64,000 nt of DNA. Source: Terriglobia bacterium. GTDB lineage: Bacteria; Acidobacteriota; Terriglobia; Terriglobales; Acidobacteriaceae. The notes beneath the pieces are model-generated. The model did not search any database. It worked only from the letters and a program-made list of their open reading frames with translations, and was not told the DNA's origin. Where the stretch lies: NCBI GenBank assembly GCA_020073665.1, contig JAIQEU010000020.1, positions 62,001 to 126,000 on the forward strand, given 5' to 3'. Below are positions 24,055-31,660 of the stretch, in pieces. Made by a program: the position numbers and the translations under genes. Numbering within the stretch: position 1 is the first letter of the stretch; each line of letters opens with the position of its first letter.

Positions 24055-24714
24055 CTACGCTCCTCGTTTCGTCTTCATCTCCGCTAGCAACTGCTCGATG
24101 CGGTCTTCTTTTTCAAGCGCTGCCAAGCGATCTTCCACATCATCGGCTGCGATTTCAGATTTGGCCTGGCTCACCGCCTCAGTGTGGGCCACTTTGCGTT
24201 TCATGCGGTCGAAGGTGACGGCTTTGGAGTTGTCGCCCATGGCCATCTTGGCGTCGCTGGCTTTGCCAACGGCGCGAGCGCGGCGCTGCTGGGCAATCAG
24301 CAGGTCGGCGCGGGCCTCGGCCTCGGTCAACTTTTGCTGCAGCTGGCGCAATGCCGCCTTCAGGTTCTCGACCTGGGCTTTCTGGTCGGTCACCTGCTGG
24401 GCGAAGCTGTCGCTGAGTTCGCGATAGCTCTCGACGCGTTGCAGCGCGGCGCGGGCCAGGTCGTCTTGTTTCTTGTCCACAGCTAACTCCGCTTTGCGCG
24501 TCCATTCCGCGACTTTGTCTTCATTCTCCTTCTGCTTTTTCTCCAGCAGGTGCTGGTCGGCGATGGCGATCGCGACCTGCGTTTTCACCTGCAGAAGCTG
24601 GTTCTGCATGTCGAGAATGACTTGCTTGATCATCTTTTCCGGTTCTTCGGCCTTGTCAATCAGGTCGTTGAGGTTGGCCCGGACCAGGGTGGAAACTCTC
24701 TCTAGTAATGCCAT
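24055..24714 (-). CDS. pspA: PspA/IM30 (ESCRT-III-like) membrane-repair protein
   Basis: 219 residues, the family size, almost entirely coiled coil. It starts with the amphipathic helix LLERVSTLVRANLNDLIDKA and continues with EKMIKQVILDMQNQLLQVKT, the PspA signature region. PspA polymers coat damaged inner membrane and limit proton leak. No PspF, PspB or PspC is adjacent; instead the cluster carries flotillin and NfeD/YqiJ-like genes, a partnership known from other bacteria. GGAGT precedes the ATG. Confidence 0.93.
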   Translation of the reverse strand: MALLERVSTLVRANLNDLIDKAEEPEKMIKQVILDMQNQLLQVKTQVAIAIADQHLLEKKQKENEDKVAEWTRKAELAVDKKQDDLARAALQRVESYRELSDSFAQQVTDQKAQVENLKAALRQLQQKLTEAEARADLLIAQQRRARAVGKASDAKMAMGDNSKAVTFDRMKRKVAHTEAVSQAKSEIAADDVEDRLAALEKEDRIEQLLAEMKTKRGA

Positions 24715-24738
24715 GATGGACTCCTTTTCAAAATCGGC

Positions 24739-24759
24739 CGTCAGCTATCAGCCTTCAGC
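24739..24759 (-). repeat. Heptamer array, word xxGCTGA
   Basis: Three adjacent 7-bp units on the minus strand (GAGCTGA first, TAGCTGA last) share GCTGA. The first unit overlaps the codon before the TGA stop of the glycine-zipper gene, so the stop codon lies inside the array. Confidence 0.55.
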
Positions 24760-24952
24760 TCTTTCGTACTGCCTGGCGCGGACTGTCCGCCGCGCAGGCG
24801 GTTTGTTTTCGATTGGCGATTGCGCTTCCGATGGCCAGGCCCACGCCAGTGCCGATCGCAAGCCATGCTGGCATGTGGGTGGCGGTCATCATTGCCGCTC
24901 CGATGCCGGCACCCAGCACGACGCCGAGACCGAGGTATTTTGGCTTTTCCAT
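24755..24952 (-). CDS. Glycine-zipper membrane miniprotein
   Basis: 65 residues from the ATG at 24952, preceded by AGGAGGAGAGG. The sequence has two short glycine-rich membrane segments (YLGLGVVLGAGIGAAMM and LAIGTGVGLAIGSAIANR), a pattern of glycine-zipper proteins, and a polar tail. It lies between the flotillin and pspA genes in the same direction. A small partner of the flotillin or PspA assembly is an inference from position. Confidence 0.65.
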   Translation of the reverse strand: MEKPKYLGLGVVLGAGIGAAMMTATHMPAWLAIGTGVGLAIGSAIANRKQTACAADSPRQAVRKS

Positions 24953-24977
24953 AATCCTCTCCTCCTGCCTCCCTTTG

Positions 24978-25020
24978 CGTGGGAGGGCGTGACGCCCTCC
25001 CAACCGCCGGCGAGACGCCG
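24978..25020. repeat. Two perfect hairpins between flotillin and miniprotein genes
   Basis: A 10-bp perfect stem (24978-24987 with 24991-25000, loop TGA) and a 7-bp stem GCCGGCG/CGCCGGC (25004-25020) stand directly after the flotillin gene. Neither is followed by a T-run. They could reduce read-through from the flotillin gene to pspA or stabilise the mRNA. Confidence 0.6.
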
Positions 25021-25026
25021 GCACCA

Positions 25027-26460
25027 CTACTTACTCGGCGGCGTGGGCGGTTTTTCTGTCTTGTCGCCGATTTGGCGCACCTTGCCCAGCATCTCGCCAA
25101 GGTTCATTCCAGACAGCGTCTCGAACAATGCCGGTACTTGTGCCGCCATCTTGGTGAGATCGCCAGTGACTTTGTTCAAGCCGGCAGCGCCATCGTTGCC
25201 GGTCGAGACCACGGTGATCCTGTCCACGTTGGCCAGAGGCGCAGCCAGTGCCCGCACGATCTCGGGCAGTCCGCTAAATAGTTTGTCGATGACCGCGGCC
25301 TGGTTGTACTCCTGGTAGGCCTCGGCCTTGACGTTCATTGCCTTGGCTTCGGCTTCACCCTTCTTGAAGATGATTTCGGCTTCGGCCTCACCCTGCGCCC
25401 GGATCGCAGACGCATGACCATCGGCTTCCATGGTCAAGCGCTGCTTCTCGGCTTCGGCAAGCGTTTCGATGCGCTGACGCTCAATCTCCGCTCCCTTGAG
25501 GACGGTGGCGATGAGCTCTTTCTCGCGGCGCAGGATTTCCGCTTCCTGCACCTTGACCTGCTGCTCTTTCTCCACCTGTTGCACCTTGACCGCCTCGGCC
25601 ACGACTTGCTGCTGCATGACGTTGGTCTGGATGTCGTAGGCCTTGTCGGCCTGGGCCTGCTGCTTCTTGGTGACTTCAAGGTACTGGGCTTTCTTGACCT
25701 CGAGATCGCGCTGCGATTCAGCCTGCTTGGCCAGCGATAGAGTCTCGGCCAACACACGTTCCTGGTCGGCTTGCGCGCGGGCCACGGCGGCTTCTCGCGT
25801 GGCCAGGGCGCGCCGGATGGCAGTGTCACGTTCCGCTTCCGCGGTGGCCACGTCGGCATCGCGCTTGATGCGGGCCACGTCCGGCTTGCCCATGTTAGAG
25901 ATGTACTCGTTCTTGTCTTTCACCTCTTTGATGGTGAACGAGATGACTTCCAGGCCCATCTTGTTCATGTCGTCGGCGCAGGTGGAGCGCATGCGGTCGC
26001 CCACCATCTCCGGCTGCTTCACGATTTCTTCCACCGTGAGCTGGCCGATGATGCCGCGCAAGTGGCCTTCCATCACCAGCCGGATCAGGCCTTCCCGCTC
26101 CTGGTCGGACTTAGTAAGGAATTGCTCGGCCGCGGTGAGAATCGACTCGGTGTCCGACTTCACCTTGATCTGCGCCACCGCCTCGACTGTGACGGCCACG
26201 CCTTGCTTGGTGTAGAGGTCCTGCTGCGGAGCGACGTCAAATGACATCAACTCCAGTGAAAGGTCGCGGCAATTCTCGATCATGGGGAAAATGACTGTGC
26301 CTCGCCCTTTCACCACGCGGGTTCCGCGGAAGCCGTACACCACCAGGGCTTCATGGGGTCCGGCCTTGCGGTAGAGCCGGGCCAGCATGGCCATCAACAG
26401 CATGATGGCCATAATCATTAGTCCCACTAAGACCCATATTTCGATTGCTATGCCAAACAT
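25027..26460 (-). CDS. Flotillin-like SPFH protein (YqiK/FloT type)
   Basis: 477 residues. N-terminal membrane segment (IWVLVGLMIMAIMLLMAMLA), then the SPFH/Band-7 domain (about 35-210; GPHEALVVYGFRG, GRGTVIFPMIENCRDLSLEL), and a long Ala-Glu-rich coiled coil (about 215-400, repeats such as AEAEII and KGEAEAKAMNVKAEAYQEYN). The C-terminal ~70 residues include DRITVVSTGNDGAAGLNKVT, as in flotillins. It scaffolds ordered membrane domains. It follows the DUF1648 gene and, two genes up, a YqiJ/NfeD-like gene, the usual flotillin partner. Confidence 0.93.
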   Translation of the reverse strand: MFGIAIEIWVLVGLMIMAIMLLMAMLARLYRKAGPHEALVVYGFRGTRVVKGRGTVIFPMIENCRDLSLELMSFDVAPQQDLYTKQGVAVTVEAVAQIKVKSDTESILTAAEQFLTKSDQEREGLIRLVMEGHLRGIIGQLTVEEIVKQPEMVGDRMRSTCADDMNKMGLEVISFTIKEVKDKNEYISNMGKPDVARIKRDADVATAEAERDTAIRRALATREAAVARAQADQERVLAETLSLAKQAESQRDLEVKKAQYLEVTKKQQAQADKAYDIQTNVMQQQVVAEAVKVQQVEKEQQVKVQEAEILRREKELIATVLKGAEIERQRIETLAEAEKQRLTMEADGHASAIRAQGEAEAEIIFKKGEAEAKAMNVKAEAYQEYNQAAVIDKLFSGLPEIVRALAAPLANVDRITVVSTGNDGAAGLNKVTGDLTKMAAQVPALFETLSGMNLGEMLGKVRQIGDKTEKPPTPPSK

Positions 26461-26493
26461 ATCGTCTCCTCTCAGAAAGCGATCGACCCAAAC

Positions 26494-27369
26494 TCAGTGA
26501 GCGAACTGCTTCATCATGTCCAGATCACGCACAATGCGTTCCGGCTCGGAATGTCCCAGGAAAACGTCGCCGTGCTCGGTCTTGATGCGAACGCCCTTGT
26601 TGCCCCAGACGTAAGCACGGTCTTCGCCGACACCACGAATTCCGTAGCCGCCCATGAAGCTCCAATCGCTGGCGGCATACTCCTTGATCTGCTCCAGCGG
26701 AACGGAGCGCAGCCGCAACCCCATGGTGGAAATCTCCAGTCCGTGCCGGGTGAAGCGATAGCGGAAACCGCTCCAGGTCAGGCCGACAGCGAACAGCATG
26801 ATGAGACAGCCCATACCCAGGGCGATGCGTAGCCCGGCGGCCGGAGCAAACAAAACCACTCCGATCATCGGTAGCGCAGGTGGCAACATGACCAGCAACC
26901 AGGCACGCTGGTGATGGACTTCCTCGGCCAGGACTTCCCCGTCTGGAAGCGGCGTGCCGCGTTTGGCTCCCAGGAACACGATTGAGAGCACCAGCACACC
27001 CCCGAGCATGACGCCCACCACCGGCGCCACGTTGAACGGAGTACCGTAGAGGTTGAAATCGAGCATCGCCATCTGCGTCCAGACCAGTAGACCTATGACC
27101 AGGTAGAAGATGCCGAGCATGGCCCACGAACCGGCGTCGGTTTTCTTCACCCGCGAAGCCACCCAGGTGGCGACCCCGGCCATCAACACCAACAGGCCGA
27201 GTCCAAAGCCCAGCGCGACTTCACGCGACATCCAGCCATTCGGGTGATTGGCCATGTCGAAGTGGGTGGCCATGCGGGCCGGCAACTGGTCCCACACTTG
27301 CGCATAGCTGATCGCCACCAGCGGGATCGACAGCCAGAGCAACCCGGTCAACATGCGGTAGAGCTTCAT
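26494..27369 (-). CDS. DUF1648 membrane protein with C-terminal PH-like domain
   Basis: 291 residues from the ATG at 27369 (AAGG 6 bp upstream); the frame is open 61 codons further but that part is not protein-like. The N-terminus has the DUF1648 pattern seen in SdpI-type immunity proteins (YAQVWDQLPARMATHFDMAN, HPNGWMSREVAL). Five or so membrane helices follow, and the last ~100 residues look like a soluble PH-like domain (RYRFTRHGLEISTMGLRLRS, VPLEQIKEYAA). The function is unknown. Position in the cluster suggests membrane-stress defence, as SdpI relatives protect against membrane-active peptides. Confidence 0.8.
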   Translation of the reverse strand: MKLYRMLTGLLWLSIPLVAISYAQVWDQLPARMATHFDMANHPNGWMSREVALGFGLGLLVLMAGVATWVASRVKKTDAGSWAMLGIFYLVIGLLVWTQMAMLDFNLYGTPFNVAPVVGVMLGGVLVLSIVFLGAKRGTPLPDGEVLAEEVHHQRAWLLVMLPPALPMIGVVLFAPAAGLRIALGMGCLIMLFAVGLTWSGFRYRFTRHGLEISTMGLRLRSVPLEQIKEYAASDWSFMGGYGIRGVGEDRAYVWGNKGVRIKTEHGDVFLGHSEPERIVRDLDMMKQFAH

Positions 27370-27427
27370 AGCAAACCTTTCTGCAAGGCCCGTAGCGTGG
27401 GGGGGCCGGAAAATTCCGATGCTGCGG

Positions 27428-28054
27428 CTACTGGCGGTCCTCTCCCGCCATCTCCTCCCAGAAGCGCACGTAGGCAATTCCCTTCTCGTAACGCGTGACC
27501 ACAACCTCCGCGCCTTTCGCCATGGCCACACCTTCCTCGCTGCGCGCGCCACAGGTGCGCCGCGTGCCCGCCTGCGAATAGATGATTTCTCCAGTGCCGC
27601 CTTCGCGGATCGGATTACTGAGCTTGCCCAGCACCCCGACCATCTCGAAGTCGGCAGGATCCAGATTTTCTTCTCTCGACATCAGCACCCTGGTCAGGAA
27701 CAGGAACACGATAGCGGCGCCCACCAACCCGGCTGCGATCGCCAGCACCAGGCCCAGCGCGAACCACACGCTGGAATAACGGGTCAGCAGGAATCCGGTT
27801 CCGCCGAACCAGGCCAGAAATGCGGTCAAAGTCACAAAGTTGAACGGTGACACCTGCGCAGGATGCACCGGCGTGCCCACGCGTGCGGCGCCCGCAGCCG
27901 GAGCGTGGCCTACGGGCAGATGCGGCGCCCCCGCATGCATGTGGGGAAGATGCGGCAAGTGCAGATGCCACTGCAAGGCTCCAGCCAGAAACGACATCAG
28001 GCTGAGGGCGAACCCCACCACGAAACAGATGAGGTAGAAATCCGACCAGGTCAT
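27428..28054 (-). CDS. YqiJ/NfeD-like membrane protein
   Basis: 208 residues. An N-terminal membrane segment is followed by a His/Pro-rich loop (LPHLPHMHAGAPHLPVGH), two further membrane segments (FNFVTLTAFLAWFGGTGFLL and LGLVLAIAAGLVGAAIVFLF) and a C-terminal OB-fold-like domain (about 135-200; GVLGKLSNPIREGGTGEIIY). This matches YqiJ, the partner encoded next to YqiK flotillins. The His-rich loop could bind metal. Its ATG overlaps the Xre regulator stop by 4 bp. Confidence 0.82.
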   Translation of the reverse strand: MTWSDFYLICFVVGFALSLMSFLAGALQWHLHLPHLPHMHAGAPHLPVGHAPAAGAARVGTPVHPAQVSPFNFVTLTAFLAWFGGTGFLLTRYSSVWFALGLVLAIAAGLVGAAIVFLFLTRVLMSREENLDPADFEMVGVLGKLSNPIREGGTGEIIYSQAGTRRTCGARSEEGVAMAKGAEVVVTRYEKGIAYVRFWEEMAGEDRQ

Positions 28055-28563
28055 AATGTCCGCCTCCCCTCTCCCGTCGCGGGCCTAGGGCGTGCCGGCT
28101 CCGGACGCAGCGCCTCCAGTAGACGCTCGGCCAACCCGGGCGTGTCGAGAATCGCTCCCAGCAGCAGAAAACAGCGGCGCGTATCCTTCTCGCGAGCCGC
28201 CTTGAGCAAAACGTCGCTCACTTCTGGATCGCTGGCGAAACGCTCCGAGCCCTGCAACAGCCAGACATCGAGCTTGCCCTCGGTGGTGCGCAGATCCGAC
28301 ACCAGTTCGGTGTGGTAGCCCTCGGGGTCGTCCACCAGGAAACCAGGGTGAACTTTGAAGAAGCGCGCGACCAACGTGCGGGTGGACTGGGTCATGTGCG
28401 GACGGGTACCGCTCTCCATCTGCGACAGATAGGACTGGCTGATGCTCTTGCCCAGTTCCTTCTTGACCGCTTTAACGATTTCCTGCTGCGTCATGGGACG
28501 ACCCAGGCCGCGCAGGGAACCCTCCACTTCGCGGAGGTAGCGTAATTTCTCGCCAAGTTTCAT
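28051..28563 (-). CDS. Xre-family regulator heading the flotillin-PspA cluster
   Basis: 170 residues. The N-terminal helix-turn-helix (about 1-75) contains LGEKLRYLREVEGSLRGLGR, PMTQQEIVKAV and ISQSYLSQMESGTRPHMTQS. The C-terminal half is helical (RTTEGKLDVWLLQGSERFAS, LLEALRPEPARP) and may sense a ligand or partner. A strong promoter with imperfect inverted repeats lies immediately upstream, so autoregulation is likely. It is translationally coupled to the YqiJ-like gene. A single-polypeptide repressor controlling the eight-gene cluster is the simplest reading. Confidence 0.88.
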   Translation of the reverse strand: MKLGEKLRYLREVEGSLRGLGRPMTQQEIVKAVKKELGKSISQSYLSQMESGTRPHMTQSTRTLVARFFKVHPGFLVDDPEGYHTELVSDLRTTEGKLDVWLLQGSERFASDPEVSDVLLKAAREKDTRRCFLLLGAILDTPGLAERLLEALRPEPARPRPATGEGRRTL

Positions 28564-28579
28564 ATTGCAACTCGCGATT

Positions 28580-28609
28580 GTTATATCGCAATTTGTGATT
28601 TTCTGTCAA
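28580..28609 (-). promoter_or_regulatory. Promoter of the Xre-flotillin-PspA cluster
   Basis: Perfect -35 TTGACA (28604-28609), 18-bp spacer, -10 TATAAC (28580-28585), one mismatch from consensus. TTGCGAT and ATCGCGA lie as an imperfect inverted repeat around the -10, a likely operator for the Xre protein. The predicted 5' leader is only about 10 bases, with no Shine-Dalgarno sequence. Confidence 0.75.
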
Positions 28610-28766
28610 GAACTGGATGTGGCTTGTTTGCCGATAGATGCGTGACACGCTTTGGAACGCGTGGCCGAGAGCTGCCCCCCCCAGTGACATTTTCGGATTG
28701 GCGGCGGGACTGCCGGCGCCGCTTGGTCAAGGGTAGAGAGGAGCAGGGCGGGTTGCCGCGACCCAC

Positions 28767-28800
28767 AATAAAAAACGCCTCCGCGGGTTAGCGGAGGCGC
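28767..28800 (-). terminator. Rho-independent terminator
   Basis: Perfect 9-bp stem CGCCTCCGC/GCGGAGGCG with a 6-base loop, followed on the minus strand by TTTTTTATT. It terminates the exported repeat-protein gene that ends at 28824. Confidence 0.9.
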
Positions 28801-28823
28801 TTGGAAAGGATTCGAACTGCCGC

Positions 28824-29459
28824 TTAGCGGTGCTGGGCGTCGTGTTTCTGGTGGTAGATGTTGCGCGATGTACGGTTCTGCTGGCGGTTGACTTTGGCCC
28901 GTTCGGCCGGGGTCAGCTTGCCACCGTTGGCGGCGCGGTCAGCGGCCACTTCGTTGTGCAGATTCTTCTGCTGGTTCTCCAGTCTGGCGGCTTCGCCCGC
29001 GGTCAACTGGCCACTGGCTACGCCGTTGGCGATGCGGTCCTGCTCGTTCTCAGCGCGCTTGCCGACTTCGGTCGTCGGATTGGTGTTCTGGGTCTGCGCG
29101 TCGTGCTTCTGCTGGTAAATCTCTTTCGACAGCTTGTTCTGTTGCTGCTCCAGCTTGGCGCGGTCAGCGGCAGTCAGCTTGCCATTGTCCTCGGCCTTCA
29201 TCGCCGTGGCTTCCTTGTTGAGCTTCGACTCCTGCTTCTCCAGGGACGCAGCTTCGCCGGAAGTCAATTCGCCGGTCTTGATCCCGTTGGCAATGCGGGT
29301 TTGCTGGGCGTGCGCCCGGTGCTGCACGTTCTGCTCTTTGGTGGTAGTGGGCGCCGGCTGGGCCGGAGTTGTGGCGCTGTCGGTGCTCTGGGCCGCGGCG
29401 GGCAGAATCAGGGCTGCCAAGGCGGCGCTCAGAAAAACAGATTTCAGTTGGATCGTCAT
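28824..29459 (-). CDS. Exported protein with two 70-residue charged repeats
   Basis: 211 residues from the ATG at 29459 (GGGAGA upstream). Signal peptide FLSAALAALILPAAAQS, a Thr/Pro-rich linker, then two similar units. Each unit starts RIANG(I/V)..G(E/Q)LT(S/A)GEAA, continues with GKLT.A(D/E)RAK and ends IY.QKHDAQ. This is a secreted helical protein rich in Gln, Asn and Lys. The pattern occurs in proteobacterial and acidobacterial hypothetical proteins; the function is unknown. It is monocistronic, with its own terminator. Confidence 0.8.
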   Translation of the reverse strand: MTIQLKSVFLSAALAALILPAAAQSTDSATTPAQPAPTTTKEQNVQHRAHAQQTRIANGIKTGELTSGEAASLEKQESKLNKEATAMKAEDNGKLTAADRAKLEQQQNKLSKEIYQQKHDAQTQNTNPTTEVGKRAENEQDRIANGVASGQLTAGEAARLENQQKNLHNEVAADRAANGGKLTPAERAKVNRQQNRTSRNIYHQKHDAQHR

Positions 29460-29715
29460 TTCTCTCTCCCTAGTTTCTCGGAATCTTTGGTCTCTCTCAG
29501 AATCTTGGTCAAATCGCTGACCTTGGCCTGGAAATTCCTCATTTCCGGCCGTCTGTGAATGCAAACCCGGTGAACCAGAAAATGTTGCGCCGAAATCCGC
29601 TCCGGAGCAATAAGTTCTTGTCTTGGTATTGATTACCGGGGTACATGTCCTCCAGCCACACCCCAGCCGAGGACGGGTTGCCTGCTTGGCCAAGTGTACG
29701 CGTCCCCGCCTGCGG

Positions 29716-30573
29716 TCACAATCCCGCCTCCAGGCGCGAGCGGGGGTCAAGGTAGTCGCGCAGGGCGTCGCCAATGAAATTAAACGACAGCACAGCCAGC
29801 ATGACCGCCAGTGCCGGGAAGATGACCAGGTGAGGGGCGTCGAACAAGTGGGAGCGGCCATCGTTGAGCATGGTGCCCCAACTGGCCGTTGGCGGAGGCA
29901 CCCCCAAGCCGAGGAAGCTCATGGTGGCCTCCGCCAGGATGGCCCCGGCCATGCCGATGGCCGCCTGCACAATGATGGGCTGAATAATGTTGGGCAGGAT
30001 GTGGCGGACGATGACCCGCAGGTCGCTGGCGCCCAGGGCGCGGGCGGCTTCCACAAATTCGCGCTCACGCGCCGCCAGTACTTGCCCTCGCACCAGCCGG
30101 GCATATCCCACCCAGCCACCGAGCGAGAGAGCCAGCACCAGGTTGAAAATCCCCGGCCCGCGGAAGGCGACAAAAGCGATGGCGAGCAGAATACCCGGGA
30201 ATGAGAGGAATGCGTTCATTACGACCACATTGACGAAGCGGTCAATGCGGCCGCCGTAGTATCCGGCAATCGATCCGACGACCAAGCCGAGCGCCAGTGA
30301 TGTGGCCACGACGCAACTGCCTACAAGCATGGAAATGCGCGAGCCGTAAATCAGGCGCGAAAGAATGTCGCGGCCCAGTTCGTCCGTGCCACACCAGTGC
30401 GCGGGCGAGGCGCTGGCCAAGCGGTTGGGCAAATCGATGTAGGCAGGATCCTGGGGCGCAATCCAGGGTGCGAACAGAGCGAAGAGGACGAAGATGACTA
30501 CCAACACCGCCCCCGTGGCCGCCAGCGGGTTGTGGCGGGCGACGCGTTGGAACGAGATGGTGGCGGTGGACAT
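29716..30573 (-). CDS. ABC transporter permease, DppC/OppC type
   Basis: 285 residues. N-terminal membrane segment, then the DppC-typical stretch HWCGTDELGRDILSRLIYGS, and the binding-protein-dependent permease domain with the EAA loop EFVEAARALGASDLRVIVRH. Ends with LDPRSRLEAGL, typical of DppC. It pairs with the DppB-like gene 37 bp upstream. Substrates in this family are di- and oligopeptides, nickel or glycosides; without the binding protein and ATPases the substrate is open. Confidence 0.93.
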   Translation of the reverse strand: MSTATISFQRVARHNPLAATGAVLVVIFVLFALFAPWIAPQDPAYIDLPNRLASASPAHWCGTDELGRDILSRLIYGSRISMLVGSCVVATSLALGLVVGSIAGYYGGRIDRFVNVVVMNAFLSFPGILLAIAFVAFRGPGIFNLVLALSLGGWVGYARLVRGQVLAAREREFVEAARALGASDLRVIVRHILPNIIQPIIVQAAIGMAGAILAEATMSFLGLGVPPPTASWGTMLNDGRSHLFDAPHLVIFPALAVMLAVLSFNFIGDALRDYLDPRSRLEAGL

Positions 30574-30610
30574 GGATCAAAGTTCTAAACTACCGATCGG
30601 TAAAGCTCCT

Positions 30611-31528
30611 TCACTGTCTAATCCTCGGGTTCACCGCCGAATACAGCAAGTCCGTCAGAAAATTCACCGCGATGTAGGTCAGCCCGATCGCCAGGATGCA
30701 TCCCTGCACCAAGTAGTAGTCGCGATTGCCGATGGCCTGGATGGTCAGGCGGCCGATTCCCGGCCAGGAAAAAATCGTCTCAGTCACGATGGCGCCGGCG
30801 AGCAGGGCGCCGAACTGCAGTCCCAGAACGGTGATCACGGGAATCATGGCGTTGCGCAGGGCGTGGCGGTAGACCACGGTGCGCTCCGGGAGTCCCTTGG
30901 CGCGGGCGGTGCGAATGTAGTCCTGGCCCAGTTCTTCCAGCATGGAAGTGCGCACCATTCGAGTAAGGATGGCGGCCATCGCTCCTCCCATGGTGATGGC
31001 CGGGAGCACCAGGTGATCGAGGCTTCCCGAGCCGGAGACGGGCAGCCATCCCAGCTTGATGGCGAAAAGCAAAATGAGTATCGGCCCTAACGCGAAGCCG
31101 GGGAACGACAGGCCAAACAGGCTGACCACGCTGAGCACGCGATCGTCCCAGTGGTTGCGCCGTTGCGCGGAACGCACTCCCGCGGGAATGGACAACGCGA
31201 TCGCCACCAACAGCGCAGCCAGGGTCAGTTGCAAGGTGTAGGGATAGCGCTGGGCGATCAGGCTGCCCACGCCCTGGTTGAAGCGTAGCGAAGGACCCAG
31301 ATCGCCATGCAGCACGCCTTTCCAATAGTGAAGGTATTGCTTGCCCAGTGGAGCGTCGAGGCCGTAAGCGTGGCGAGCGGCTTGCACGTCGGTGGCAGGC
31401 GCACCCTCGCCAAGCATCTGCAGGATGGGATCGCCCGGAACCAGGTGGATCAGCAGAAACACGACCGACACCACCAGCCAGACGACCGGCAGTGTGTACA
31501 GCACGCGAAAAGACAAGTATCGCAGCAT
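30611..31528 (-). CDS. ABC transporter permease, DppB/OppB type
   Basis: 305 residues: LRYLSFRVLYTLPVVWLVVS at the N-terminus, LVPGDPILQMLGE, and the EAA loop LGQDYIRTARAKGLPERTVV in the inner-membrane permease domain. The C-terminus (VNFLTDLLYSAVNPRIRQ) is diagnostic for DppB. First gene of the pair. No solute-binding or ATPase genes are in the neighbourhood, so they must be encoded elsewhere. Confidence 0.93.
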   Translation of the reverse strand: MLRYLSFRVLYTLPVVWLVVSVVFLLIHLVPGDPILQMLGEGAPATDVQAARHAYGLDAPLGKQYLHYWKGVLHGDLGPSLRFNQGVGSLIAQRYPYTLQLTLAALLVAIALSIPAGVRSAQRRNHWDDRVLSVVSLFGLSFPGFALGPILILLFAIKLGWLPVSGSGSLDHLVLPAITMGGAMAAILTRMVRTSMLEELGQDYIRTARAKGLPERTVVYRHALRNAMIPVITVLGLQFGALLAGAIVTETIFSWPGIGRLTIQAIGNRDYYLVQGCILAIGLTYIAVNFLTDLLYSAVNPRIRQ

Positions 31529-31624
31529 GCGGTTAGGATCGTGCCGCCCGCGGTTGAAGCGACCCGCAGCGGCTAAAGCCGGGCTTGTCCTCAGCGATTA
31601 GCGGCACGAGTGAAGTCGTACCCT

Positions 31625-31656
31625 TCCCGAGGCCCGAGGTCCAACGCCCGACGTCC
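31625..31656 (-). repeat. Heptamer array, word CTCGGGC
   Basis: Four contiguous 7-bp units plus a partial one, sharing G-G-(G/A)-C at the same unit positions. The minus-strand words include GTCGGGC and CTCGGGC. It lies a few bases after the stop of the CNNM/CorC gene, between it and dppB. Confidence 0.6.
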
Positions 31657-31660
31657 TTTT

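Noticed and set aside
28805-28822. T-arm-like TTCGAATCC (minus strand) just before a terminator, suggesting a tRNA 3' end
   Set aside because: No acceptor, D-arm or anticodon arm can be built around it; it lies just after the stop codon of the exported repeat protein.
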